Under the pieces are notes generated by a model. It had not been told where the DNA came from, ran no database searches, and saw only the letters and a list, made by a program, of their open reading frames with translations. The position numbers were made by a program, and so were the translations under genes. A stretch of DNA of 63,998 nucleotides from JBDTSW01 sp051004675 (GTDB lineage Bacteria; Actinomycetota; Thermoleophilia; Solirubrobacterales; 70-9). The stretch spans positions 1 through 63,998 of the forward strand of contig JBPCKC010000037.1 of NCBI GenBank assembly GCA_051004675.1. The letters are read 5' to 3'. This document shows positions 14,038 to 22,465 of this stretch, piece after piece; within the stretch, counting starts at the first letter, position 1; each line of letters opens with the position of its first letter.

Positions 14038-16380
14038 GTGGAGACGGAGTCGGCAAGCGACGAGCCCGCCTGGGCCTCGGAGGCAGAGAGCTGGGAACCT
14101 GAACGTGAGCCGAGCGACGCGTCCGCCGGCGCGCCGATCGCGCCTGGCGCAAGCCAGATCGAGCAGTTGCTGGCCGACCTCAACCCGCCGCAGCGGCGGG
14201 CCGTCGAGCACGGTGAGGGCCCCCTGCTGATGCTCGCCGGCGCGGGCTCGGGGAAGACGCGGGCGCTCACCCACCGGATCGCCTACCTCGTCGCCACGGG
14301 ACAGGCTCGCCCCAGCGAGATCCTCGCGATTACCTTCACCAACAAGGCCGCCGGCGAGATGCGCGAGCGGGTGGAGGCCCTGGTCGGCGGCGTCTCGCGC
14401 CTGATGTGGGTGATGACCTTCCACTCGGCCTGCGCGCGAATCCTGCGCTCCGACGCCGAGCGCCTGGGCTACAAGCGCGGCTTCACGATCTACGACCAGG
14501 CCGACTCGCTGCGGATGGTCAAGCGCTGCATGGGCGAGTTCGACGTCGACCCGAAGCGGTTCCCGCCACGCGCCGTCCAGGCGCAGATCTCCGGCGCCAA
14601 GAACCGCCTCCTCGACGCCGAGGCGTTCCGGGAGGGCCAGGGCTCGTTCTTCGAGGAGACGGTCGCCGACGTCTTCGGGCTCTACGAGAAGCGCATGCAC
14701 GCCGCCAACGCGATGGACTTCGATGACCTCCTCCTGCGCACCGTGGACCTGCTCGAGCTCTTCGAGGACGTGCGGGACCGCTACCAGCGCGCCTTCCGCT
14801 GGGTACTCGTGGACGAGTACCAGGACACGAACAAGCCGCAGTACCGGCTGCTCCAGCTGCTCACGGCCGAGAGCCGGAACCTGACGGTGGTCGGCGACGA
14901 CAGCCAGGCGATCTTCTCCTTCCGCGCCGCGGACATCCGCAACATCCTCGACTTCGAGAAGGACCATCCCGACGCCGAGGTCATCAAGCTCGAGCAGAAC
15001 TACCGCTCCACCGGCACGATCCTCGACGCCGCGAACGCGGTCATCGCAAACAACCGCGAGCAGAAGCCCAAGCACCTTTGGACCGACCTCGGACGCGGCG
15101 ATCCGATCACGGTCGCCGAGCTCGACGACGAGCACGCCGAGGCGCGCTACGTCGCCGCCGAGGTCGAGCGCCTATGCACCGACGAGGGGATCGCCCGTGA
15201 CGAGATCGCGGTCTTCTATCGGGTGAATGCGCAGAGCCGGGTGCTGGAGGACACTCTGGTGCGCTTCGAGTTGCCGTACCAGGTGATCGGCGGGACCAAG
15301 TTCTACGACCGGGCCGAGATCAAGGACGCGGTCGCCTACCTCCAGTTCCTCGCGAACCCGGCCGACGCGGTTTCCTTCTCGCGCATCGTCAACTCGCCAC
15401 GGCGAGGCATCGGCGACCAGACGCAGGCCCGGCTGCTCTCCCATGCGAACACCACGGGCGCGGACGTCTGGGACGTGATCCGCGAGGTTGAGCGCGTGCC
15501 GGCGCTGGGCACGGGCCCGCAGCGGGCGGTTCGCCGCTTCGCCGACACGATGGTCGCCCAGCGCGACCGGATGGAGGGGCGCAGCGTCGCCGAGCTGCTC
15601 GACGCCGTGCTGCGGGAGACCGGGTACCTGGAGGCGCTCGAGGCCGAGCGGACGATCGAGGCCGAGGGGCGAGTGGAGAACCTCCAGGAGCTGATCGGCG
15701 TGGCCGGCGAGTTCGACGCCAACCGGGCGCTGGAGGGGGAGAGCGACACCACGCCGCTGGAGGAGTTCCTCGCGCAGATCTCGTTGCTATCCGACCAGGA
15801 CTCGATGCGAGAGGGCGAGAGCCTGATCACGCTCATGACGCTCCACAACGCGAAGGGCCTCGAGTACGAGGCGGTTTTCCTGATCGGCTGCGAGGAGGGG
15901 GTCTTCCCGCATTCGCGCTCCGTCGAGGAGGGCAACCTCGAGGAGGAACGGCGCCTCTGCTACGTGGGCCTCACACGCGCGCGGCAGCGGCTGTACCTGA
16001 GCTGCGCACGGAGGCGCAACCTCTTCGGCGGCTTCGGCCAGAACCTTCCCTCGCGGTTCCTGCGCGAGCTCCCCGAGGAGCTGGTCGTGCGGCAGATCTC
16101 GACCCCGCGGACCGGCTGGCAGGGCGGAGGCGGGCGGGCGGCCGTCCTCGGCGGAAGCTTCGGCTCCGGCGGGGGCCTTCCCACCACCGACGAGCTGCGA
16201 AAGGCGCCGAACCCCGAGCTCGTGGAGTTCCGAACCGGAGACGACGTGGTCCATGCCTCGTTTGGCGAGGGGGTAGTGACCTCGGTCGAGCCCGGCTCGG
16301 TCGTGATCGTGCGCTTCGCCTCGGACGGGAGCGAGCGCAAGCTGATGGCCGACTACGCGCCGCTTCGGAAGGCCGGCTGA
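14038..16380 (+). CDS. pcrA: UvrD/PcrA-family ATP-dependent DNA helicase
   Basis: 780-residue SF1A helicase. Motifs in order: LAGAGSGKTRALTHRI (I), ITFTNKAAGEM (Ia), VDEYQDTN (II), GDDSQAIFSFRAAD (III), LEQNYRSTGTIL (IV), LMTLHNAKGLEYEAVFLIG (V), CYVGLTRARQRLYL (VI). The C-terminal RTGDDVVHASFGEGVV segment is the PcrA/UvrD Tudor-like domain that contacts RNA polymerase. The N-terminal ~40 residues are acidic and low complexity. TATCCT lies 6 nt before GTG 14038, suggesting a leaderless transcript. It is involved in nucleotide excision repair and replication-transcription conflict. Confidence 0.95.
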   Translation: METESASDEPAWASEAESWEPEREPSDASAGAPIAPGASQIEQLLADLNPPQRRAVEHGEGPLLMLAGAGSGKTRALTHRIAYLVATGQARPSEILAITFTNKAAGEMRERVEALVGGVSRLMWVMTFHSACARILRSDAERLGYKRGFTIYDQADSLRMVKRCMGEFDVDPKRFPPRAVQAQISGAKNRLLDAEAFREGQGSFFEETVADVFGLYEKRMHAANAMDFDDLLLRTVDLLELFEDVRDRYQRAFRWVLVDEYQDTNKPQYRLLQLLTAESRNLTVVGDDSQAIFSFRAADIRNILDFEKDHPDAEVIKLEQNYRSTGTILDAANAVIANNREQKPKHLWTDLGRGDPITVAELDDEHAEARYVAAEVERLCTDEGIARDEIAVFYRVNAQSRVLEDTLVRFELPYQVIGGTKFYDRAEIKDAVAYLQFLANPADAVSFSRIVNSPRRGIGDQTQARLLSHANTTGADVWDVIREVERVPALGTGPQRAVRRFADTMVAQRDRMEGRSVAELLDAVLRETGYLEALEAERTIEAEGRVENLQELIGVAGEFDANRALEGESDTTPLEEFLAQISLLSDQDSMREGESLITLMTLHNAKGLEYEAVFLIGCEEGVFPHSRSVEEGNLEEERRLCYVGLTRARQRLYLSCARRRNLFGGFGQNLPSRFLRELPEELVVRQISTPRTGWQGGGGRAAVLGGSFGSGGGLPTTDELRKAPNPELVEFRTGDDVVHASFGEGVVTSVEPGSVVIVRFASDGSERKLMADYAPLRKAG

Positions 16381-16383
16381 GGG

Positions 16384-17292
16384 ATGGCCGCGACCGTAAT
16401 CGACGGCAAGGCCGTGGCCGCCGAGGTGCGCGCCGACGTGGCGCGCGGGGCGAAGGAGTTCGCCGCCTCCGCCGGCCGCCCGGCCGGGCTGGCCACCGTT
16501 CTCGTGGGCGACGACCCCGCCTCGCAGGTCTACGTCTCCTCGAAGCGCAAGCAGAGCGAGGAGGCGGGAATGCGCTCGATCCACCGCCAGCTCGAGGCCG
16601 GCGTATCGCCGGCCGAGCTGTTGAGCCTCGTGGACGAGCTCGCCGAGGACGACCAGGTAGACGGGATCCTGGTCCAGCTTCCGCTGCCGGATGGCCACGA
16701 CCAGGACGAGGTGATCGCCCGGATCCCCGTCGGCAAGGACGTCGACGGGCTGACCCTCGCCAGCGCCGGCCTGCTGGCCCAGGGGCGCCCCGGCCTGGTC
16801 CCCTGCACGCCGCAGGGCGTCGTCGAGCTGCTGCGATCGGCCGGCACGCGGATCGAGGGTGCCGAGGCGGCCATCGTCGGCCGCTCGATCCTGGTCGGAC
16901 GCCCGCTCGCCTCCCTGCTCGTGAACGCGAACGCCACGGTGACCGTCTGCCACTCGCGCACGCGGGATCTGGCGTCCGTGACCGGCCGCGCTGACATCCT
17001 CGTCGCGGCGGCGGGCTCGCCCGGCCTCGTTACGGCCGACATGGTCAAGCCAGGCGCCACCGTAATCGACGTCGGGACCAACCGCACCGACGACGGCCTG
17101 GTGGGGGACGTCGACTTCGATGCCGTCACGGAGGTCGCCGGGGCGATCACGCCCGTGCCCGGTGGGGTGGGCCCGATGACCATTGCGATGCTCCTGAGGA
17201 ACACGCTCACGGCCGCGCGCGAGCGCGCCGGGCTCGCACGAGCGCCCGCAGCAAGCGGCAGCGCGCGAACATCCGACCACCGGCCGCTATAG
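16384..17292 (+). CDS. folD: Methylenetetrahydrofolate dehydrogenase/cyclohydrolase
   Basis: 302-residue bifunctional enzyme interconverting 5,10-methylene-THF and 10-formyl-THF with NADP. Signatures: YVSSKRKQSEEAGM (catalytic Lys region), DGILVQLPLPDGHDQ, KDVDGLTLASAG, VGRSILVGRPLASLL and PVPGGVGPMTIAMLL. It begins 3 nt after the helicase stop with GAGGG close by, so it is probably cotranscribed. The C-terminal ~20 residues are disordered-looking. Confidence 0.95.
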   Translation: MAATVIDGKAVAAEVRADVARGAKEFAASAGRPAGLATVLVGDDPASQVYVSSKRKQSEEAGMRSIHRQLEAGVSPAELLSLVDELAEDDQVDGILVQLPLPDGHDQDEVIARIPVGKDVDGLTLASAGLLAQGRPGLVPCTPQGVVELLRSAGTRIEGAEAAIVGRSILVGRPLASLLVNANATVTVCHSRTRDLASVTGRADILVAAAGSPGLVTADMVKPGATVIDVGTNRTDDGLVGDVDFDAVTEVAGAITPVPGGVGPMTIAMLLRNTLTAARERAGLARAPAASGSARTSDHRPL

Positions 17293-17335
17293 GCTGCGCA
17301 TCACTTGGTCCCAATCCCAATTCGGGGGAGAGTGA

Positions 17336-17878
17336 ATGGACGTAAACCGACTTAGTACAGGAGAGAAGCTGGCGGGCATCTCGGGGATCGCCCTGCTTCT
17401 GATCATGTTCATCCTCGACTGGTTCACGTATGGCGAGGGCGCGTTCGAAACCGGCGGCACTGCCTGGGACACCATGGAGCTGATTCGCTTCATCTTGTTC
17501 CTCGCGGCCGTCGCTGCGATCGCGCTCGCGGTTACCGCCGCGAGCCAGAGCGAGGTCAATCTGCCGGTTGCCCTGAGCGCCGTCACCGCGGGGCTGGGAA
17601 TTCTCTCGGTCGTGCTGATCGCGTTCAGGATCATCAGCCCGCCTGACTTCGGTCTCGGCGACGCGGCTGATGCGTTCGGCGGCGAGTTCGACGTCGGTCG
17701 TGGGATCGGCGTCTTCCTCGGCCTGATCGCGGCCGGTGGAGTGGCCGCGGGCGGATGGCTGGCGATGCAGGAGGAGGGCGCTTCGTTCAGCGGCCCGCCC
17801 AACCGCGGAGCCGGAACCGGGGCAACACCCCCGCCGCCCCCGCCGCCCCCGCCTCCGGCGGCACCGCCGGCTCAGTAG
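17336..17878 (+). CDS. Four-helix membrane protein with poly-proline tail
   Basis: 180 residues. Four hydrophobic segments (about residues 11-28, 46-66, 76-98, 124-143) follow a conserved-looking N-terminus MDVNRLSTGEKLAGISGIAL. The C-terminus is a low-complexity Gly/Pro tail with a ten-proline run. No enzymatic motif. A TAGGCT element near 17288-17293 and GGGGGAGAG before the ATG support the start. Function unknown; I recall similar proteins in Thermoleophilia but cannot name the family. Confidence 0.75.
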   Translation: MDVNRLSTGEKLAGISGIALLLIMFILDWFTYGEGAFETGGTAWDTMELIRFILFLAAVAAIALAVTAASQSEVNLPVALSAVTAGLGILSVVLIAFRIISPPDFGLGDAADAFGGEFDVGRGIGVFLGLIAAGGVAAGGWLAMQEEGASFSGPPNRGAGTGATPPPPPPPPPPAAPPAQ

Positions 17879-17919
17879 CCACGGTACTCCGGGGCTCCGC
17901 CCCGGGGAGGAGAGGTTGT

Positions 17920-17947
17920 ACGACGGCCGCCTTCGGGCGGCCGTCGT
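17920..17947. terminator. Bidirectional hairpin terminator
   Basis: A perfect 12-bp stem ACGACGGCCGCC (17920-17931) / GGCGGCCGTCGT (17936-17947) with a TTCG tetraloop lies between two convergent genes. A GGGGC/GCCCC hairpin just upstream (about 17891-17906) reinforces it. Confidence 0.8.
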
Positions 17948-17952
17948 CGTCT

Positions 17953-19752
17953 CTAGGTCAGAGTGTCGGCCAGGCCCCGGGAGATCCGCGAGGCCATCGC
18001 GATGATGGTCATCATCGGGTTGACCCCGATCGAGGTTGGGAAGAGCGAGCCGTCGGCGATGTAGAGGTCGCGGGCGCCGTGGACGGCGCCATCCGTATCG
18101 GCGACCCCCCGGTCGGGCGAGGCGTCCATCGCCGCCGTTCCCATCGGGTGAAACGCTTCCAGCCGCAGGCGGCGGGCGCGGGGCGGCCGGTCGTCCAGGC
18201 GCTGGACCTCCTCGGCGGTGATCGTGGGGATCCCCGCGATCTGCGGATAGACCTCCGTGGCTCCGGCCGCGAAGAACAACTCACAGGCGCGCGCGATCCC
18301 GAAGCTGAGCTTCTCGGCGTCGGCCTTGGTGAGGTCGTAGGTGATGCGAAGCGAGCCGTCGGACGCCAGGGCCACGCGGCCCGACGACGTGTCGGAGAGG
18401 TGCACGCCGGTCGAGGCGATGCGGTCGTAGGAGAGGATGCGCTCCTGGTGTGCCGGCCCGGTCCCCGGGAGCCATTGCGCGCCGAAGGCGAGCGGGGTGA
18501 ACGTGGCCTCCAGCAGGATGCCGCGCTCCATCCACTCGTCGACCGCGTAGCTCTGCATCACGCCGTCCCAGCCACGCACCTCCTCTGCGAAGCGTGCCCC
18601 GACCCAGCAGGCCGGATGGATGTGGAGGTTTTGGCCGAGCTGGCCGCTGGCCGATTTAAAGCCCGAGCGCAGGAGCAGCTCCGGCGTCCCGAACGCTCCG
18701 CCGGCCAGGACGACGGCCCGCCGGGCGCGGAGCTCGTAGGCCCGGCCGGAGCCATCGCCGTTCGCGCGCTCGTGCGTCGCCGAGCCGTTTTGGTGCCACG
18801 CCACCCCGGACCGCCCGCGAACGCCGGTGGCGCGGTCGCCCTCGAAGACCACGGTGTCCACCTGGACGCCGGAGCGCACGCGCGCCCCTGCCGCGACCGC
18901 GCGCGGCAGGTAGGTCACGTGGGCGGCCCGCTTCGCGTCCAGGCGGCAACCCTGTGGGCAGGACGAGCACTGCGAGCAGCGGCCGGCATTGCGCGACAGG
19001 GGGTGATGGCTCAGGCCCATCGCCTCCGCCGCCTCCATCAGGATCTGCCCGTTGCGCCCCATCGTCCGAGGATCCACCGGCGCGACGTCCAGCATCTCCT
19101 CCGCCTGTACGTACTCCGGCGTCATCTCACTCGCCCACTCGATGCCACTCTGCGCCCGCCAGCGTGCCAGCACGTCGCCCGGTGCCCGGAAGCAGGTGCC
19201 AGAGTTGATCACCGTCGTGCCGCCTACGGCCCGGCCCACCGGCGTCGGGATGGCGGGACGCCCCTCGGCGATCGTCAGCCCGCCGTCGCGGTAAAGCGCA
19301 GCCAGGGCCGCCAGCGGCTCCTCGGGATAGGAGCCGCGGTCCATGTAGGGCCCCGCCTCGACGACGACGACGTCGAGGCCCGCCTCGGCCAGCAGCGCAG
19401 CCGCCACCGAGCCTCCGGCGCCCGAGCCTACGATCGCCACGTCGCATTCCTCCACGTTCGACTCCGGGTCCAGCCCGCCGAGCGGCGCGGGATCGGGCGC
19501 GGGGAGGGGCGAGGCTCCCCCCTCGAGGCGGCAGGTGATCTCGTAATCGATCGAGGCGCGGACCCCGGCGTCGTTGCCGTACCCCAGCCCGGTCAGGACC
19601 TTGAGGAGGACGAGGAGCTCGCCCAGCAATGGGCGGTTGGCCTCCTCGAGTTTCGCGATGAAGTCTTGCCGCGCGGCGAGGTCGGAGCGGCTGAAGCGCC
19701 ACGGGAAGGGCAGGCGGTCGAAGACGAGCAGGACCAGGCGAACGAGGAGCAC
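17953..19752 (-). CDS. GMC-family FAD-dependent oxidoreductase
   Basis: At least 599 residues. The Rossmann FAD motif is DVAIVGSGAGGSVAAALLAEAG, with the GMC signature region GRAVGGTTVINSGTCFR and C-terminal HPMGTAAM and SLFPTSIGVNPMMTI active-site segments. A four-Cys cluster (CSQCSSCPQGC) resembles cluster-binding loops of long GMC proteins. Before the first GTG (19752), 59 sense codons with good coding character run back to the TGA of the upstream gene (19930), reading ..LRTAELRILRAFAEAQAP..VNRFLTTLPPRR. This looks like the start of an N-terminal helical domain, so the true start is probably a non-ATG codon upstream, or there is a sequence error. Confidence 0.88.
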   Translation of the reverse strand: MLLVRLVLLVFDRLPFPWRFSRSDLAARQDFIAKLEEANRPLLGELLVLLKVLTGLGYGNDAGVRASIDYEITCRLEGGASPLPAPDPAPLGGLDPESNVEECDVAIVGSGAGGSVAAALLAEAGLDVVVVEAGPYMDRGSYPEEPLAALAALYRDGGLTIAEGRPAIPTPVGRAVGGTTVINSGTCFRAPGDVLARWRAQSGIEWASEMTPEYVQAEEMLDVAPVDPRTMGRNGQILMEAAEAMGLSHHPLSRNAGRCSQCSSCPQGCRLDAKRAAHVTYLPRAVAAGARVRSGVQVDTVVFEGDRATGVRGRSGVAWHQNGSATHERANGDGSGRAYELRARRAVVLAGGAFGTPELLLRSGFKSASGQLGQNLHIHPACWVGARFAEEVRGWDGVMQSYAVDEWMERGILLEATFTPLAFGAQWLPGTGPAHQERILSYDRIASTGVHLSDTSSGRVALASDGSLRITYDLTKADAEKLSFGIARACELFFAAGATEVYPQIAGIPTITAEEVQRLDDRPPRARRLRLEAFHPMGTAAMDASPDRGVADTDGAVHGARDLYIADGSLFPTSIGVNPMMTIIAMASRISRGLADTLT

Positions 19753-19929
19753 CCGCCGGGGCGGGAGCGTCGTGAGGAACCGATTGACGGAGCCGGCGAC
19801 GTCGACGGCCCCGGGCCCGGCAGGACCGTTACCGGCCGCCGCCGGGAGCGGGCCGAGGCCTGGGGCCTGAGCCTCCGCGAACGCACGCAGGATGCGGAGC
19901 TCGGCGGTCCGAAGCCCCGGCGCGCGCCT

Positions 19930-20379
19930 TCAGGACGGAGCGGCGGGCTCGCCCACGCGACCGGCGAGCGACCACAACAGCAGCGCCACCCCGACCAGGA
20001 ACCCGTCGAGAAGGAAGTTGAGGAGGTAGGCGAAGACGTCGTCGTCGAAGAGGTAGGCGCCGAAGGCCGCGAGCGAGGAGGCCGCCTTGCCGGCGGCGAG
20101 GACCAGCAACAGAGGCCTGTAGCGCACCACGTCCGCCTGCACGACCAGGCAGATCCCGGTGATCACCACCATGTAGGAGAACCCGAGCGCCAGCCAGAGC
20201 TGCTGAAGCGTCTCGGGCGCCGCGGCGAACTGGCCCAGCGGCAACCACTCTCCGAAGTCGTCGAGCGCAGCGAGCGTCCCGTCGGGGAGCGCGATGAAGA
20301 GCACCCCCACCAGGGCGAAGGTCGCCGCCAGCAGGCGCAGGTTGAGGACGACGAATCGCTCGGCGGTGGCCCCCGTCAT
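19930..20379 (-). CDS. Four-TM membrane protein, unknown function
   Basis: 149 residues from ATG 20379, with four hydrophobic helices (about residues 14-30, 58-80, 86-104, 122-140) and little soluble sequence. It resembles small integral proteins of the DoxX/DUF4345 size class but carries no diagnostic motif that I can point to. It directly precedes the GMC oxidoreductase in the same frame and is separated from it only by its own TGA. It is divergent from gatC. Confidence 0.65.
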   Translation of the reverse strand: MTGATAERFVVLNLRLLAATFALVGVLFIALPDGTLAALDDFGEWLPLGQFAAAPETLQQLWLALGFSYMVVITGICLVVQADVVRYRPLLLVLAAGKAASSLAAFGAYLFDDDVFAYLLNFLLDGFLVGVALLLWSLAGRVGEPAAPS

Positions 20380-20416
20380 GAGGCGGGCGATCCTACTGCT
20401 TCCTAAACTGCGCGCG

Positions 20417-20701
20417 ATGATCGAGCGCGAGCAGGTCCTTCACGTCGCGAAGCTCTCGCGACTGCGGCTCTCCGACGAGGAGGTCGAGCGCATGGCCGGC
20501 GAGCTTTCCGCCGTCCTCGATCACGTGGAGCGCATCTCGGCTCTCGATCTCGACGATGTCGAACCCACGACTCACGTCGTCGAGCTCGAGAACGTGCTGC
20601 GCGCAGACGAACCGCGCGCCAGCCTTCCGCGCGAGCGGGCCCTGGAGCCCGCGCCCGACCCGGCCGACGGCGCCTTCCGAGTTCCGAGCCCACAGGCGTG
20701 A
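20417..20701 (+). CDS. gatC: Asp/Glu-tRNA amidotransferase subunit C
   Basis: 94 residues. It has the GatC pattern VLHVAKLSRLRLSDEEVERM, then LSAVLDHVERISALDLDDVEPT and the C-terminal RADEPR segment. It stabilises GatA-GatB. TAAACT lies exactly 7 nt before ATG 20417, indicating a leaderless mRNA for the whole gat operon. Confidence 0.95.
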   Translation: MIEREQVLHVAKLSRLRLSDEEVERMAGELSAVLDHVERISALDLDDVEPTTHVVELENVLRADEPRASLPRERALEPAPDPADGAFRVPSPQA

Positions 20702-20711
20702 CGGGTATGTC

Positions 20712-22193
20712 ATGAGGGGCTTTAGCCCCGAAGGTGGCGTGTCAGGCGGCGAAGCCGCCGCAAGTGATGTCCTCGAGCTCACGGCCGCCCAGGCCCTGGG
20801 GCGGATCGAGGCGGGCGAGCTCGACGCCGGCGAGTACTTCGACGCCTACGCGCAGGCGGCCGGCGCCGACGAGCTCGGGGCCTATCTGTGGACGGCCGAC
20901 GGGGAGGGGGCCGGTAGCGGCGGCGCTCCCCTCCGCGGGCTGCCCGTCGCCATCAAGGACATCTTCTGCACCGAGGGAATCCCGACCACCGCCGGATCGC
21001 GGATCCTCGAGGGCTACGTCCCCCCGTACACGGCGACGGCTGTGCGCCGCCTCTCCAACTCCGGCGCCCGGGTCCTCGGCAAGACCAACATGGACGAGTT
21101 CGCGATGGGCTCATCCAACGAGAACTCTGCCTACGGCCCGGTCCGCAACCCGTGGGACCGCGAACGGGTGCCGGGCGGGTCCTCGGGTGGCTCCGCGGCC
21201 GCGGTGGCCGGCCGCCTGGCCCCCTGGGCGCTGGGAACCGACACGGGAGGCTCGATCCGCCAGCCCGCGGCGCTCTGCGGAATCGTCGGGCTGAAGCCGA
21301 CCTACGGGGCGATCTCGCGCTACGGGATGATCGCCTTCGCCTCGTCGCTCGACCAGTGCGGGCCGCTCACCCGCGACGTGACCGACGCCGCCTTGCTGCT
21401 CCGCGCCCTCGAGGGCGCGGACGCGATGGACTCCACCTGCGTCGGGATCGACGGCGGCGTCGAGCTGCCCTCGCGCAGCGATCTGAGCGGGCTTCGCATC
21501 GGGGTCGCGCGGGACTTCTCCGGCGAGGCGGAGGGCGTCGAGCCGGGCGTGGCGGCCGCCTTCGCAGCCAGCCTCGACGTCGCGCGCGAGCTGGGCGCGG
21601 AGGTGGGGGAGTGCCGGCTGCCCCATGCCGAGCATGGAATCTCCGCCTACTACGTCCTGGCACCGGCCGAGGCCTCGTCCAACCTCGCCCGCTACGACGG
21701 GGTGCGCTACGGGGCCCGCTCGGACGAGCCCGCCGAGCTGACCGAGATGTACGAGACGACCCGCGCGGCGGGGTTCGGCGCCGAGGTCAAGAGGCGCATC
21801 ATGCTGGGCACCTACGCGCTGTCCTCGGGCTACTACGACGCCTATTACGGACGCGCGCAGCGGGTGCGGACGCGGATCGCAGAGGACTTCCGGGCGGCGT
21901 TCGCGAGCTTCGATTTGATCGCCACGCCCACTTCGCCCAGCGTCGCCTTCCGGCTGGGCGAGCGCACCAAGGATCCGCTCGCGATGTACCTCTCCGACTA
22001 CTTCACCGTGCCCATGTCGCTGGCCGGGATTCCCGCGATCTCGATTCCGTGCGGCACCGCGGAACCGGCGGGCGGCGGTCGCCCGCTGCCGGTCGGTCTG
22101 CAGCTCACGAGCCCCGCCTTCACGGAGAACCTGCTGCTCGACGCCGCCCACGCCCTCGAGCGGGGGTTGGCCTTCGACGAGAGGCCCGCGTGA
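20712..22193 (+). CDS. gatA: Asp/Glu-tRNA amidotransferase subunit A
   Basis: 493-residue amidase-signature enzyme that releases ammonia from glutamine for transamidation of Glu-tRNA(Gln) or Asp-tRNA(Asn). The catalytic Lys is in LPVAIKDIF. The Ser-cisSer core is PGGSSGGSAAAVAGRLAPWA followed by LGTDTGGSIRQPA. The N-terminus has about 17 extra residues before the usual start, rich in Gly. The stop TGA overlaps the GTG of the next gene as GTGA (22190-22193). Confidence 0.96.
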   Translation: MRGFSPEGGVSGGEAAASDVLELTAAQALGRIEAGELDAGEYFDAYAQAAGADELGAYLWTADGEGAGSGGAPLRGLPVAIKDIFCTEGIPTTAGSRILEGYVPPYTATAVRRLSNSGARVLGKTNMDEFAMGSSNENSAYGPVRNPWDRERVPGGSSGGSAAAVAGRLAPWALGTDTGGSIRQPAALCGIVGLKPTYGAISRYGMIAFASSLDQCGPLTRDVTDAALLLRALEGADAMDSTCVGIDGGVELPSRSDLSGLRIGVARDFSGEAEGVEPGVAAAFAASLDVARELGAEVGECRLPHAEHGISAYYVLAPAEASSNLARYDGVRYGARSDEPAELTEMYETTRAAGFGAEVKRRIMLGTYALSSGYYDAYYGRAQRVRTRIAEDFRAAFASFDLIATPTSPSVAFRLGERTKDPLAMYLSDYFTVPMSLAGIPAISIPCGTAEPAGGGRPLPVGLQLTSPAFTENLLLDAAHALERGLAFDERPA

Positions 22194-22465
22194 CCGAGCA
22201 GGAGTGCCGCGCGGCCGCGATCGAGGCCTTGGATGAGCTGCCGGGCTGGGCGAGGGAGCGGCTGGGCGACGTCGCCGTGATCATCGAGGAGTCCCATCCG
22301 GACGACCTGATGGGCATCTACGACCCGGTCGGCGGAGTCCATCGCATCGTGATCTTTCGCAGCGCCAACCCGGACGCCGAGGAGGTGAAGCGCACGGTCT
22401 TCCACGAGATCGGGCACTTCTTCGGAATGGGCGAGGAGCAGATCGAGGGGCTCGGCTATGGCTGA
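22190..22465 (+). CDS. Minimal zincin-type metallopeptidase between gatA and gatB
   Basis: 91 residues from GTG 22190. The C-terminal third carries an intact zincin motif, FHEIGHFFGMGEEQIEGLGYG (HExxH plus a downstream Gly and acidic residue). The earlier ELPGWARERLGDVAVIIEE, and HRIVIFR before the active site, match the small Zincin_1 (PF06262-like) family. The gene overlaps gatA by 4 nt (GTGA) and gatB by 8 nt (22458-22465), so it is tightly coupled to both amidotransferase genes. Substrate unknown; a role tied to amidotransferase assembly or mistranslation stress is an inference from position only. Confidence 0.82.
   Translation: MTEQECRAAAIEALDELPGWARERLGDVAVIIEESHPDDLMGIYDPVGGVHRIVIFRSANPDAEEVKRTVFHEIGHFFGMGEEQIEGLGYG

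Noticed and set aside
17755..20406. 883-residue plus-strand open frame
   Set aside because: Shadow of the GMC oxidoreductase and membrane-protein genes on the minus strand; composition is His/Arg/Gly-rich with no domain.
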